Shown here in pieces: positions 23,204 to 31,950 of a DNA stretch of 64,000 nt. The stretch's first letter is position 1, and every line of letters starts with the position of its first letter. Source of the DNA: Firmicutes bacterium AM41-11 (lineage in GTDB: Bacteria > Bacillota_I > Bacilli_A > Erysipelotrichales > Erysipelotrichaceae); assembly GCA_003480165.1 (NCBI GenBank), contig QUIQ01000006.1:1-64000 (forward strand). The letters run 5' to 3'. The notes under the pieces are model-generated. The model had not been told where the DNA came from, did not search any database, and saw only the letters and a program-made list of their open reading frames with translations. The position numbers and the translations under genes are program-made.

Positions 23204-24298
23204 ATGAAAAACTACATTTTTACAAGTGAAAGTGTTACCGAAGGCCATCCAGATAAGATCTGTGATTTAGTTGCTGACTCAATTTTGGATTGTGCTTTAA
23301 GCCAAGATCCAAATTCAAATATGGCAGTTGAGTGTACCATTAAAGATGACTTCGTATTAATTTATGGAGAAGCGAACACAAAAGCGAAGATTGATTATGA
23401 AAAAATTGCTCTTGATACGATTCGTGAAATTGGGTATCCAGAAGAATATCATGTTCATGTCGTAGTGAACCAACAATCTCCAGAAATTCACAATGCAGTA
23501 AATGGTGAAGAGATTGGTGCCGGTGACCAAGGTATTATGTTTGGTTATGCATGTGATGAAAGTAAAGAATATATGCCTTTACCAATTTACTATGCACATT
23601 TGTTGGCACGTCAATTAACCAAAGTACGTCGTGCTAATCCAACTATTTTAGGCCCAGATGGAAAAACGCAGGTATCGGTAGAATATGTAGATGACCAACC
23701 AAAACGTATTGATACAATTGTTGTGTCAACGCAACATGCTGCCAATGTAACGCAAGAACAAATTAAAGAATTGATCATGAAAGAAGTGATTGAACCAAGT
23801 ATTGATCCTGCTTTCTTAGATGAAAACACAAAATACTTTATCAACCCATCTGGAAGTTTTGTCGTTGGTGGATCTTTCGGTGATTCTGGAACGACAGGAA
23901 GAAAAATTGTCTGTGACACATATGGCGGACGTGGCCGTATTGGTGGCGGATGCTTCTCAAGTAAAGACCCTACGAAAGTAGACCGTAGTGCAGCTTACTA
24001 TTCACGTTATGTCGCAAAATCAGTTGTAGCAGCTGGCTTGGCGAAAAAAGCTGAAGTAGAAGTTGCCTATGCGATTGGAAAAGCAGAACCTGTATCTTTA
24101 AATATTGATACGTTTGGAACAGGTAAAATGACCGATGAGGAAATTTTAAAGATTGTTGAAAACAATTTTGATTTCCGCGTAGGAAATATTCTTTCGGAAT
24201 TAGATCTACGCCGTCCTATCTATAAACGTACGGCTTGTTACGGTCATTTTGGTGATCCAGCTTTCCCTTGGGAACAAGTAAAAGAATTAAAGTATTAA
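23204..24298 (+). CDS. metK: S-adenosylmethionine synthetase
   Basis: This enzyme makes SAM from ATP and methionine. The 364-residue protein is slightly short for MetK (usually 380-400). Motifs seen are EGHPDKICD, GAGDQGIMFGYA, FVVGGSFGDSGTTGRK and SSKDPTKVDRSAAY. The glycine-rich loop reads GGRGRIGGG where most bacterial enzymes have His before GGG, so this belongs to a divergent branch. The ATG at 23204 follows AAGGAGG (23188-23194). It is controlled by the upstream riboswitch and is monocistronic. Confidence 0.94.
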   Translation: MKNYIFTSESVTEGHPDKICDLVADSILDCALSQDPNSNMAVECTIKDDFVLIYGEANTKAKIDYEKIALDTIREIGYPEEYHVHVVVNQQSPEIHNAVNGEEIGAGDQGIMFGYACDESKEYMPLPIYYAHLLARQLTKVRRANPTILGPDGKTQVSVEYVDDQPKRIDTIVVSTQHAANVTQEQIKELIMKEVIEPSIDPAFLDENTKYFINPSGSFVVGGSFGDSGTTGRKIVCDTYGGRGRIGGGCFSSKDPTKVDRSAAYYSRYVAKSVVAAGLAKKAEVEVAYAIGKAEPVSLNIDTFGTGKMTDEEILKIVENNFDFRVGNILSELDLRRPIYKRTACYGHFGDPAFPWEQVKELKY

Positions 24299-24314
24299 AA
24301 TTTGTTTTATCAGT

Positions 24315-24338
24315 AAAAGGTTCGCAAGAACCTTTTTT
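24315..24338 (+). terminator. Terminator of metK
   Basis: AAAAGGTTC (24315-24323), loop GCAA, GAACCTTTT (24328-24336), then Ts. Confidence 0.92.
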
Positions 24339-24340
24339 GC

Positions 24341-24369
24341 TTGAAAGTTTGAAGACAATTTCGCATAAT
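24341..24369 (+). promoter_or_regulatory. Promoter of the activase operon
   Basis: TTGAAA (24341-24346), 17 bases and CATAAT (24364-24369). GGAGGA at 24395-24400 serves the ATG at 24407. Confidence 0.7.
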
Positions 24370-24406
24370 AAGTAGTGTTTACCATTTCATGAATGGAGGA
24401 TATTGT

Positions 24407-27343
24407 ATGTATCGAATAGGTTTTGATATTGGGAGTACAACCATCAAAGCAGTCGTATTAGATGAAGAAAATCATATATGTTATAAGAGTTATGAAAGAC
24501 ATAAAGCACAAGTTCGTCAAAAAGCTTTAGATAAACTTGTGGAATTAAGAAAATATACCAAAGAACCCTTTACATTTGCGATTAGTGGATCAGGTGCTAT
24601 TGGATTGTGTGAACAATCGGGTTTACCTTTTGTCCAAGAAGTATTTGCCAGTGCTATGGCCACTAAAAAATTATATCCTGAGACGGATTGTGCCATCGAA
24701 TTAGGTGGGGAAGATGCGAAAATCCTTTTCTTTAAAGGCAGCATTGAACAACGAATGAATTCACAATGTGCTGGAGGAACAGGGGCTTTTATTGACCAAA
24801 TGAGTCAATTGTTGCATATGAGTTTGGAAGAAATGAATGAAGCCAGCTTGCATTATAATCGTATTTATCCGATTGCCAGTCGCTGTGGGGTTTTTGCAAA
24901 ATCGGATATTCAACCCCTCATTAACCAAGGGGTGGCAAAAAGTGATTTATGCGCAAGTATTTTCCAAGCCGTTGTAGGGCAAACGATTACCTCATTAGCG
25001 CAAGGTCATAAAATTGAAGGAAATGTTCTTTTCTTAGGGGGACCTTTATATTTCTTGAGTGGATTACGGAACCGTTTTCAAGAAACTTTGCATCTCAGTG
25101 ATGCGCAGATCAACTGTCCAGATACGGCCATTCACTATGTAGCTTTAGGAACCGCTCTTTGTGCAGATAAAACATTCCGAGCCGAAGAACTAGAAAAGAT
25201 TTTAGATGATTTGGTGCATGCACCTATGCATTTGGATGAATCCGAACCTTTGTTTGAAGATGAAGCAGAATATCAAGCATTTAAAGAACGTCATCAAAGT
25301 CATGATGCAAAATATGCCGATTTATCTAGCTATACAGGCAAAGCGTATTTAGGTATTGATAGTGGATCAACAACGACAAAACTTGTACTTATTGGGGAAC
25401 AAGGGGAAATCTTGTTTGATTCCTATTCCAGCAATAAAGGAAATCCTTTAGATGTTGTTTTAGATGATTTAAAGCATATTTATGCCAAAAATCCAAAAAT
25501 TGCGATTTATGGAGCCTATTCGACAGGTTATGGAGAAGAATTAATGCGCCATGCCTTCCATTTAGATGGAGGGGTTGTAGAAACACTGGCCCATTATACA
25601 GCCGCAAAACAATTTAACCCGGATGTAGATTATATTCTAGATATTGGGGGTCAAGACATTAAGTGTTTCAAAATTCGCGATGGCCACATCGATGATATCG
25701 TTTTAAACGAAGCTTGTTCGAGTGGATGTGGTTCCTTTATTGAAACATTTGCCAATTCTTTAGGGTATGATTCGATTGAATTTGCCAAACTGGGATTAAA
25801 ATCCAAACATCCTGTTGATTTAGGAACACGCTGTACCGTTTTTATGAACAGTGGCGTTAAACAAGCGCAGAAAAATGGGGCAACTGTAGAAGATATTTCT
25901 GCAGGTTTATGTCGTTCGGTTGTACGAAATGCTTTATATAAAGTAATTCGTGCCCGAGGTAAAGATGATATTGGTCGACATATTGTTGTGCAGGGAGGAA
26001 CTTTCCAAAACGATGCAGTGCTTCGCAGTTTTGAACAAGAGTTAGGCTATCCTGTCATTCGTCCAAGTATTGCTCACTTAATGGGAGCTTATGGAGCGGC
26101 TTTGTATGCGAAAAAGTTACATCGTAGTCCGAGTGCAATATTGGATGCAGAACAATTAGAGAACTTCTCACATAAATCTGAAAGTGTAGCCTGCCAGGGT
26201 TGTACCAACCATTGTTCTTTGACAATCAATACTTTCTCGGATGGTACGCGCTTAATCGCCGGAAACAAGTGTGAACGACCTTTAAAATTAAATAAACCAA
26301 AAGAAGAATTGCCCGATATGTATAAGATCAAGATGGGCATGTTAGAAGAAATTCGCCATAAATATAAACAAGATAAGAAGATTGGTATGCCACTTGTCTT
26401 AAATAATTATGATTTAATGCCATTCTGGTCACGTTTCTTTGATAGCTTAGGTTATCAAGTTGTTTGGTCTTTACCAAGTACAATTGAAACGTATCAACTT
26501 GGCCAACAAACTATTCCTAGTGATACGGCATGTTTCCCTGCTAAGGTCGTACATGGACATATCCAACAATTATTAAATATGCACTTGGATACGATTTTCT
26601 ATCCTTGTATGACGTATAACGTGGATGAAAACCAATCCGATAATCACTACAATTGTCCGATTGTTGCATATTATCCACAGGTTATTGAAAGCAATATGGA
26701 TTTAGGCGATACAAAGTTTATTAGTCCATTCCTTTCTTTTGATGACGAAAAACGTTTTGTGAAAGCCATTGAATTGCATTTTGGAAAAGCGGGTATCTCG
26801 TTTAAAGCTAAAGATATTCGTATTGCGTTGCATGCAGCGGTGAATGAATACAATGAATTTATGTATCAACTACATATCAAGCATAATGAATTAGTGGATT
26901 ATGCCCGTGCACATCATCATCCGATGGTAGTTCTATGTGGTCGTCCATATCATTTGGATCCATTAATCAATCACCAAATCAATCAATTGTTGACGCAACT
27001 TGGATTTGTGGTTTTATCGGAAGAATCTGTGCCAGTGCAAAAACCGCATTCGACCCATGTTTTAAACCAATGGACTTATCATGCACGTTTATATCAAGCG
27101 GCTCATTATGTTTGTGAAAATGAAGATATGCATTTGGTGCAACTGGTTAGTTTTGGCTGTGGTATCGATGCCGTAACAACGGATGAAGTGAAAGAAATCC
27201 TTCAAACAGCGGATAAATTCTATACCCAGATCAAGATTGATGAAGTTGATAACTTAGGGGCTGTGCGTATTCGTTTGCGTTCTTTAAAAGGTGCAATTGA
27301 AGAGAAAATGAATCAAAGTGATGCTGGAACGGGAGGTGCTTAG
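24407..27343 (+). CDS. Large acyl-CoA dehydratase activase-type fusion (double BadF/HgdC ATPase + DUF2229)
   Basis: This 978-residue protein has two ASKHA-fold ATPase modules of the BadF/BadG/HgdC type. The first (about 1-260) has GFDIGSTTIKAV, GGEDAKI and CAGGTGAFIDQM. The second (about 305-570) has GIDSGSTTTK, GGQDIKC and ACSSGCGSFIETF, each with the Cys that binds the bridging [4Fe-4S] cluster in HgdC. A Cys motif CQGCTNHC lies near residue 600, and a DUF2229 region (about 640-978) follows. HgdC-type activators transfer electrons to 2-hydroxyacyl-CoA dehydratases at the cost of ATP; the partner of this long form is not established. The next gene starts one base after its stop. Confidence 0.85.
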   Translation: MYRIGFDIGSTTIKAVVLDEENHICYKSYERHKAQVRQKALDKLVELRKYTKEPFTFAISGSGAIGLCEQSGLPFVQEVFASAMATKKLYPETDCAIELGGEDAKILFFKGSIEQRMNSQCAGGTGAFIDQMSQLLHMSLEEMNEASLHYNRIYPIASRCGVFAKSDIQPLINQGVAKSDLCASIFQAVVGQTITSLAQGHKIEGNVLFLGGPLYFLSGLRNRFQETLHLSDAQINCPDTAIHYVALGTALCADKTFRAEELEKILDDLVHAPMHLDESEPLFEDEAEYQAFKERHQSHDAKYADLSSYTGKAYLGIDSGSTTTKLVLIGEQGEILFDSYSSNKGNPLDVVLDDLKHIYAKNPKIAIYGAYSTGYGEELMRHAFHLDGGVVETLAHYTAAKQFNPDVDYILDIGGQDIKCFKIRDGHIDDIVLNEACSSGCGSFIETFANSLGYDSIEFAKLGLKSKHPVDLGTRCTVFMNSGVKQAQKNGATVEDISAGLCRSVVRNALYKVIRARGKDDIGRHIVVQGGTFQNDAVLRSFEQELGYPVIRPSIAHLMGAYGAALYAKKLHRSPSAILDAEQLENFSHKSESVACQGCTNHCSLTINTFSDGTRLIAGNKCERPLKLNKPKEELPDMYKIKMGMLEEIRHKYKQDKKIGMPLVLNNYDLMPFWSRFFDSLGYQVVWSLPSTIETYQLGQQTIPSDTACFPAKVVHGHIQQLLNMHLDTIFYPCMTYNVDENQSDNHYNCPIVAYYPQVIESNMDLGDTKFISPFLSFDDEKRFVKAIELHFGKAGISFKAKDIRIALHAAVNEYNEFMYQLHIKHNELVDYARAHHHPMVVLCGRPYHLDPLINHQINQLLTQLGFVVLSEESVPVQKPHSTHVLNQWTYHARLYQAAHYVCENEDMHLVQLVSFGCGIDAVTTDEVKEILQTADKFYTQIKIDEVDNLGAVRIRLRSLKGAIEEKMNQSDAGTGGA

Positions 27344-27344
27344 A

Positions 27345-28583
27345 ATGTATACAAAGTTTACATCTGATATGAAAAAGGATCATTTGGTCCTTGTCCCTAG
27401 TATGTTGCCTATTCACTTTAAATTTTTAGTTCCAATTTTTGAAATGAACGGATATAAACTAGAAGTTTTAGAGACCGATAACGATAATATTCGTTTAGAA
27501 GGTCTGGCTCATGTACATAATGATATGTGTTATCCTGCTTTACTTGTTATTGGGCAGTTCTTTGATGCCCTAAAAAGCGGCAAATATGACTTAGACCATG
27601 TAGCTTTGGCAATTACACAGACCGGTGGAGGTTGTCGTGCCAGCAACTATCTTTCTTTATTGCGTAAGGCTTTGGAACGCGAAGGACTAGACTATATTCC
27701 GGTTATTAGTGCCAATATGTCTGGTCTTGAAAAAGATAGTGGGATTGATTTTACCTTGCCTTTGATTATGCGTATTATCTACGGAACTTTGTACGGGGAT
27801 GCTTTGATGTGGTTAAAGAATCAAGTGAAACCTTATGAGTTGAATCCTGGAGATACTGACCGAGTGATTGATGAAATTGTTGCAGAGCTCTTGCACAGTT
27901 TTGAAGATGGTCAATATCGTAAGTCAAAGAAGATTTATCAAATTATGATTGATCGTATGAAGGCCATTCCGCGCAGTACGGAACCTAAGATTCGAGTAGG
28001 AATCGTTGGGGAAATCTATATGAAGTATTCGCCACTTGGCAATGGGCATCTGGAAGACTATTTGATTCAAGAAGGCTTTGAACCTGTCGTTTCTGGCGTT
28101 ATGGATTTTGCCTTGTATTCGATTGAAAATGGCTTGATTGATTATCGTTATTATCATATGCATGCCAAGTCACATCATTTTTATCAATTAGCCAAAGATG
28201 TTGTGATGCGTATGCAAAAAAACTTTATGAATGCCGTTAAAGAAGATGGTACGTTTAGAGAACCAGATGATTTTTCAGAAGTGATTCGCAATGGAAAACC
28301 ATTTATTGATCCAGGCGTAAAAATGGGTGAAGGATGGCTTTTGACAAGCGAAGTCGTTTCTTTAGTGAAATCAGGTGTGGATAATGTTATTATGTGTCAA
28401 CCATTTGGCTGCTTACCAAATCATATTGTTGCCAAAGGTATGACAAAGAAAATCAAAGAAGAATATCCGCAAGCCAATATTGCACCAATTGATTATGACC
28501 CAAGTGCATCGAAAGTAAACCAGGAGAATCGAATTCGTTTGATGATGGCCAATGCTCGATTAAATGCACAGGAGTTTAAATAA
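27345..28583 (+). CDS. 2-hydroxyacyl-CoA dehydratase-like / activase partner protein
   Basis: This 412-residue soluble protein normally accompanies the long activase and resembles a dehydratase subunit (HgdB-like). Conserved Cys motifs that could hold an iron-sulfur cluster are NDMCYPA, GGGCRASNY and CQPFGCLPNH. The ATG at 27345 follows GGGAGG (27331-27336). It is likely the electron-accepting partner of the activase in a shared complex. The substrate is unknown, and no CoA-transferase or second dehydratase subunit is nearby, which argues against a classic amino-acid fermentation cluster. Confidence 0.8.
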   Translation: MYTKFTSDMKKDHLVLVPSMLPIHFKFLVPIFEMNGYKLEVLETDNDNIRLEGLAHVHNDMCYPALLVIGQFFDALKSGKYDLDHVALAITQTGGGCRASNYLSLLRKALEREGLDYIPVISANMSGLEKDSGIDFTLPLIMRIIYGTLYGDALMWLKNQVKPYELNPGDTDRVIDEIVAELLHSFEDGQYRKSKKIYQIMIDRMKAIPRSTEPKIRVGIVGEIYMKYSPLGNGHLEDYLIQEGFEPVVSGVMDFALYSIENGLIDYRYYHMHAKSHHFYQLAKDVVMRMQKNFMNAVKEDGTFREPDDFSEVIRNGKPFIDPGVKMGEGWLLTSEVVSLVKSGVDNVIMCQPFGCLPNHIVAKGMTKKIKEEYPQANIAPIDYDPSASKVNQENRIRLMMANARLNAQEFK

Positions 28584-29416
28584 TGGTTGAGGCTCTTGTT
28601 TACGCTTATTTTTACCTTGTACTATATTCGTTTTTGGGATGGATCTGTGAGAGTACCTATGTAAGTATTCCCAAAGGACATTTTGTGAATAGAGGGTTCT
28701 TTTATGGCCCTTATATTCCTATTTATGGTTTTGGCTCACTAATTGCTTTGTATCCCTTGTTGCCATTTCAAAATAATCCATTGATTATCTTTTTTCTAGG
28801 CTCGTTTTTATGCTCGGTTATGGAGTATATCACCAGCTGGGTTATGGAGAAGCTTTTCCATATGCGATGGTGGGATTATAGCTATCGGAAATACAATATC
28901 AATGGTCGGGTTTGCCTGTTAAACTCAACCCTTTTTGGCTTGATGTTGTTGGCATTGGTCTATGTCGTACATCCTTTCGCAAAACATTTGGTGACTTCTA
29001 TCCCATTTATTTATACTGTATGTTTTTTAGGCGTTTTTACGATTGGATGGAGCATTGACTTTGTCTTCACTTTGATTTCTTTGATGCGCCGCAAACATGT
29101 TCTAGAAAAGATGCGCGCCGATGTGGAAGAATTCCAAGCCCAATTTGAAGCTAATGTACAAATGGGACTTTCGGAAATCGAACAGCGTAAAGAGGAAAGA
29201 CAAGCTCGCAAAGAGAAACGCCGAGAAGAATTTGAATTATGGGTTTCACAACAAGAAAATCTTCAATCTCGTTTAAATCGTTTCCATGAAAATATGGAAA
29301 ACATCGTTGCGATGAAGAAGTCCCATTTAAGTTCGGCTTTCCCAGAACGTCATGTAAGTGAAGAATTTAAAGAATTAAAACGAATTGCGGATGAAATGCA
29401 TGAAAAGTTTAAATAA
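28583..29416 (+). CDS. Putative ABC-transporter permease-like membrane protein (PF06541 type)
   Basis: This 277-residue membrane protein has about five spans in the first 170 residues, followed by a highly charged coiled-coil tail (about 175-277, rich in Glu, Arg and Lys). The start (YFYLVLYSFLGWICESTYVS) with NRGFFYGPYIPIYGFG and WWDYS is characteristic of the family labelled putative ABC-transporter type IV, whose transport role is not proven. Its start overlaps the preceding stop by one base. Link to the activase pair may be only transcriptional. Confidence 0.8.
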   Translation: MVEALVYAYFYLVLYSFLGWICESTYVSIPKGHFVNRGFFYGPYIPIYGFGSLIALYPLLPFQNNPLIIFFLGSFLCSVMEYITSWVMEKLFHMRWWDYSYRKYNINGRVCLLNSTLFGLMLLALVYVVHPFAKHLVTSIPFIYTVCFLGVFTIGWSIDFVFTLISLMRRKHVLEKMRADVEEFQAQFEANVQMGLSEIEQRKEERQARKEKRREEFELWVSQQENLQSRLNRFHENMENIVAMKKSHLSSAFPERHVSEEFKELKRIADEMHEKFK

Positions 29417-29888
29417 ATCCTTTCCGGCAATGCGCAGGGAAAGACAAGCTTTATCGCAAGAAGCTTGTATTGAAATATTAAAAAAGGAACCACGAGGTGT
29501 AATGGCTTTATATGATGTAAATGGCTATCCTTATACGGTTGTATTAAATCATTATTATGCCGATGGAAGACTCTATTTTCATGGCGCTAAGCAAGGCTGT
29601 AAGATGGAGATCTTAAAGCAAAACCCAAAAGTTTGTTTCTGTGTTATGGACCAAGGCACGCCTAAACCGAATCATTGGTCTTTGAATTTCCAAAGTGTTG
29701 TCGTCTTTGGCGAAGTGAAATTTATTACCGATCCGCAAGAAACCAAAGACTGGATCTATCGCTTTGGGAAACGCTATTATCCGGTTGATCAAGCCTTTTG
29801 GGATTCCATCAAAAATTGCGAAAATAGCTTACAGATGTTCTATTTAGAGATTCATCATATGACGGGGAAACTCGTCAATGAATCCTAG
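29400..29888 (+). CDS. Pyridoxamine 5'-phosphate oxidase-like flavoprotein (NimA-like)
   Basis: This protein of about 162 residues has the FMN-binding split-barrel fold of the PNPOx-like/NimA group: MRRERQALSQEACIEILKK, then GVMALYDVNGYPYTVVLNHYY, FHGAKQGCKMEIL and VCFCVMDQG. Members bind FMN, heme or F420 and include nitroimidazole reductases, but most have unknown substrates. The start is uncertain: ATG 29400 overlaps the previous gene, while ATG 29430 matches the family's usual first residues. Neither has a strong ribosome binding site, so coupling to the upstream gene is likely. Confidence 0.82.
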   Translation: MKSLNKSFPAMRRERQALSQEACIEILKKEPRGVMALYDVNGYPYTVVLNHYYADGRLYFHGAKQGCKMEILKQNPKVCFCVMDQGTPKPNHWSLNFQSVVVFGEVKFITDPQETKDWIYRFGKRYYPVDQAFWDSIKNCENSLQMFYLEIHHMTGKLVNES

Positions 29889-29898
29889 AAAATTTTAC

Positions 29899-29927
29899 TT
29901 TACATTTCAAGTCTTGAATGATACTAT
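29899..29927 (+). promoter_or_regulatory. Promoter of the rpsF operon
   Basis: TTTACA (29899-29904), 17 bases and TACTAT (29922-29927); TATAAA at 29925 is an alternative -10. Confidence 0.5.
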
Positions 29928-29931
29928 AAAC

Positions 29932-29974
29932 GAGCAAGTTTGCGCTTGCTCTCTGTTTCTTAGAATAAAGAAAC
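29932..29974 (+). promoter_or_regulatory. Structured leader of the rpsF operon
   Basis: Two hairpins follow the promoter: GAGCAAG (29932-29938) with CTTGCTC (29945-29951), and GTTTCTT (29955-29961) with AAGAAAC (29968-29974). Many bacteria use an S6:S18-binding leader here, but the CCG typical of that motif is not evident. Autogenous control is possible but not shown. Confidence 0.5.
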
Positions 29975-29999
29975 CAAAAGTCCAAAGGGAGGTGTACGT

Positions 30000-30299
30000 A
30001 TGAAAAAATATGAAATCATGTACATTGTCAACGCATCTTTAGATGACGAACAGTTCCAAAAAGTGACTGATCGTTTGAACAACACAATTATCGAAAATGG
30101 TGGAACAATCGACCAATTTGATGATTGGGGAATCAAAGAATTTGCGTATGAAATCGATCACATGAAAAAAGGACACTATGCAGTCGTTAATGCTACCGCA
30201 AATAACGAAGGTATTGCTGAATATCAACGTTTAGCTCGTATCAGCAACAGTGTTATCCGTATTATGGTTGTAAAAACCGAAGATGAAAAAAGAGGTTAA
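30000..30299 (+). CDS. rpsF: Ribosomal protein S6
   Basis: This 99-residue 30S subunit protein binds S18 and 16S rRNA. It has the usual start [10 protein letters not shown], the [19 protein letters not shown] strand region and [10 protein letters not shown]. The ribosome binding site GGGAGG lies 8 bases upstream. It is the first gene of the rpsF-ssb-rpsR operon, whose order is typical of Bacillota. Confidence 0.97.
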   Translation: MKKYEIMYIVNASLDDEQFQKVTDRLNNTIIENGGTIDQFDDWGIKEFAYEIDHMKKGHYAVVNATANNEGIAEYQRLARISNSVIRIMVVKTEDEKRG

Positions 30300-30301
30300 T
30301 T

Positions 30302-30790
30302 ATGATTAATCGAGTTGTCTTGACAGGTCGTTTGACTAGAGATATTGAACTTAGACGTACGCAAAGTGGTGCAGCAGTTGCATCTTTTACGCTTGCCGTC
30401 GATCGTAGTTTTAAACGCGAAGGTCAACCAGAGGCAGATTTCATCAACTGTGTTGCTTGGAATCGTAGTGCTGAAACAATGGCCCAATATTTACATAAAG
30501 GTTCATTGATTGGGGTTGATGGACGTATTCAAACAAGAAATTATGACAATCAACAAGGACAACGTGTCTATGTGACAGAAGTTGTTTGCGATAGTTTCAC
30601 TTTCTTGGAATCTCGTGCACAATCACAAGCAAATCAACAGCCAGCAAACAATGGCTATGCAGCGCCTCAATATAATCAACAACCTGTTTATTCACAGCCT
30701 GTTGCACAACAACCGGTTGAACAATCTTTCGATTCTTCATTTGATGAAAATGACACACTAGATATTGCTAGTGATGATTTACCATTCTAG
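30302..30790 (+). CDS. ssb: Single-stranded DNA-binding protein
   Basis: This 162-residue SSB has an N-terminal OB fold (1-105; [31 protein letters not shown]), a Gln/Asn/Pro-rich flexible linker and the acidic protein-docking tip DDLPF. It protects single-stranded DNA and recruits replication and repair proteins. It lies 2 bases after rpsF. Confidence 0.97.
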   Translation: MINRVVLTGRLTRDIELRRTQSGAAVASFTLAVDRSFKREGQPEADFINCVAWNRSAETMAQYLHKGSLIGVDGRIQTRNYDNQQGQRVYVTEVVCDSFTFLESRAQSQANQQPANNGYAAPQYNQQPVYSQPVAQQPVEQSFDSSFDENDTLDIASDDLPF

Positions 30791-30806
30791 AAAGGAAGTA
30801 AAGATC

Positions 30807-31037
30807 ATGGCATTTAGAAAACAACGTATGGGCCGTAAAAAGGTTTGTTACTTTACGAAAAATAAAATTAAATACATTGACTACAAAGATGTTGAATTAT
30901 TAAAACGTTTTATCAACGCTAATGGAAAAATTATTCCTAGACGTGTTACTGGTACTCGTGCTAAATATCAGAGAATGCTTGCCAAAGCAATCAAGCGTGC
31001 TCGTCAAATGGCATTATTACCATATGTAGTAGACTAA
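30807..31037 (+). CDS. rpsR: Ribosomal protein S18
   Basis: This 76-residue 30S protein and partner of S6 is recognised from [21 protein letters not shown] and [17 protein letters not shown]. The start ATG at 30807 follows AAAGGAAG. A single Cys is present, so the zinc-binding form is not indicated. It is followed by a terminator, although the ancestral operon continues into the DUF2232 gene. Confidence 0.97.
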   Translation: MAFRKQRMGRKKVCYFTKNKIKYIDYKDVELLKRFINANGKIIPRRVTGTRAKYQRMLAKAIKRARQMALLPYVVD

Positions 31038-31040
31038 TAG

Positions 31041-31066
31041 AGTGCTCTTAGAGCACTTTTTTTTTG
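31041..31066 (+). terminator. Terminator after rpsR
   Basis: AGTGCTC (31041-31047), loop TTA, GAGCACT (31051-31057), then TTTTTTTT. Confidence 0.92.
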
Positions 31067-31092
31067 ACTTTCTTTTTGTTATAGTTATCTGT

Positions 31093-31941
31093 ATGAAAAC
31101 AAAAGAACTTACAAGAGGGGCGATGGTTTGTGCCCTCTATGGAATTTTATTATTTATTAACCAACAAACCGCTCTAACCATCGAAAGTAGTATGAATTGG
31201 ATCTTTACGTTTCCGGTTTTAATTTATACCGGAATGTATGGCTCCAACATGGGTGGAATTGTAGCTGTTGCGATGGCTATGATGACCTTTTTATTTGGAG
31301 GATTTACCACTTGGTTTTATAGCTGGACTTCCATTCTCATCGGTTTTATTTATGGAATTGGTTTGTATAAACGCTGGGGACATGTCTTGAATTTTTCTAT
31401 TTGTGCCATTCTTTCCGTTATTTCCAGTGCTTTGATCATCTATTTATGGGCTGGTATTTTCGGCTATGATCTGGCAACAGAATTTGCGGATATCTTAGCT
31501 ATTGCACCATGGATTCACTTACAGGTTCTGGTCTTTGTCTTTGTGATCTTATTGGGGATTCTTCAAGCTTTTTGTATTCACATGATTGCTTTAATGATTT
31601 GTGCCAGACTCCATGTTCAAATACGTCCATTAGGCAATATTCGGGATTTTCCTACACCACGCTGGGTAGGAATTGTTTCTGTGCTCATTCTGGCAGGCTA
31701 CTTTTTAGGCCAAAATGTGGTAAACTCTGATATGAAAGATATTCTGCAAATCATTGCCATTATGGATTTAATGGTCTTAGATTTTTTTGGCGTACTGTAT
31801 TTTTTGAATCGCAGTATTGCCCGCAAAAGCCGTTCATCGACTTTTTTAGCTATCATTGGTGCCTTTGTGCCACTGGTTCAATTCCTTTGGATTGGTGCAG
31901 GACTAGCAGATTGTCTGTTTCAGATACGGCATAAGAATTGA
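31093..31941 (+). CDS. DUF2232 (YybS-like) membrane protein
   Basis: This 282-residue integral membrane protein with about eight spans begins MKTKELTRGAMVCALYG, as usual for DUF2232/YybS. The gene classically sits between rpsR and gdpP in Bacillota, as here; its function is unknown. There is no visible ribosome binding site before the ATG at 31093. TATAGT at 31080-31085 and TTGACT at 31064-31069 lie immediately upstream, so the transcript may be nearly leaderless. It is followed 9 bases later by gdpP. Confidence 0.85.
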   Translation: MKTKELTRGAMVCALYGILLFINQQTALTIESSMNWIFTFPVLIYTGMYGSNMGGIVAVAMAMMTFLFGGFTTWFYSWTSILIGFIYGIGLYKRWGHVLNFSICAILSVISSALIIYLWAGIFGYDLATEFADILAIAPWIHLQVLVFVFVILLGILQAFCIHMIALMICARLHVQIRPLGNIRDFPTPRWVGIVSVLILAGYFLGQNVVNSDMKDILQIIAIMDLMVLDFFGVLYFLNRSIARKSRSSTFLAIIGAFVPLVQFLWIGAGLADCLFQIRHKN

Positions 31942-31950
31942 GGGAATAGT

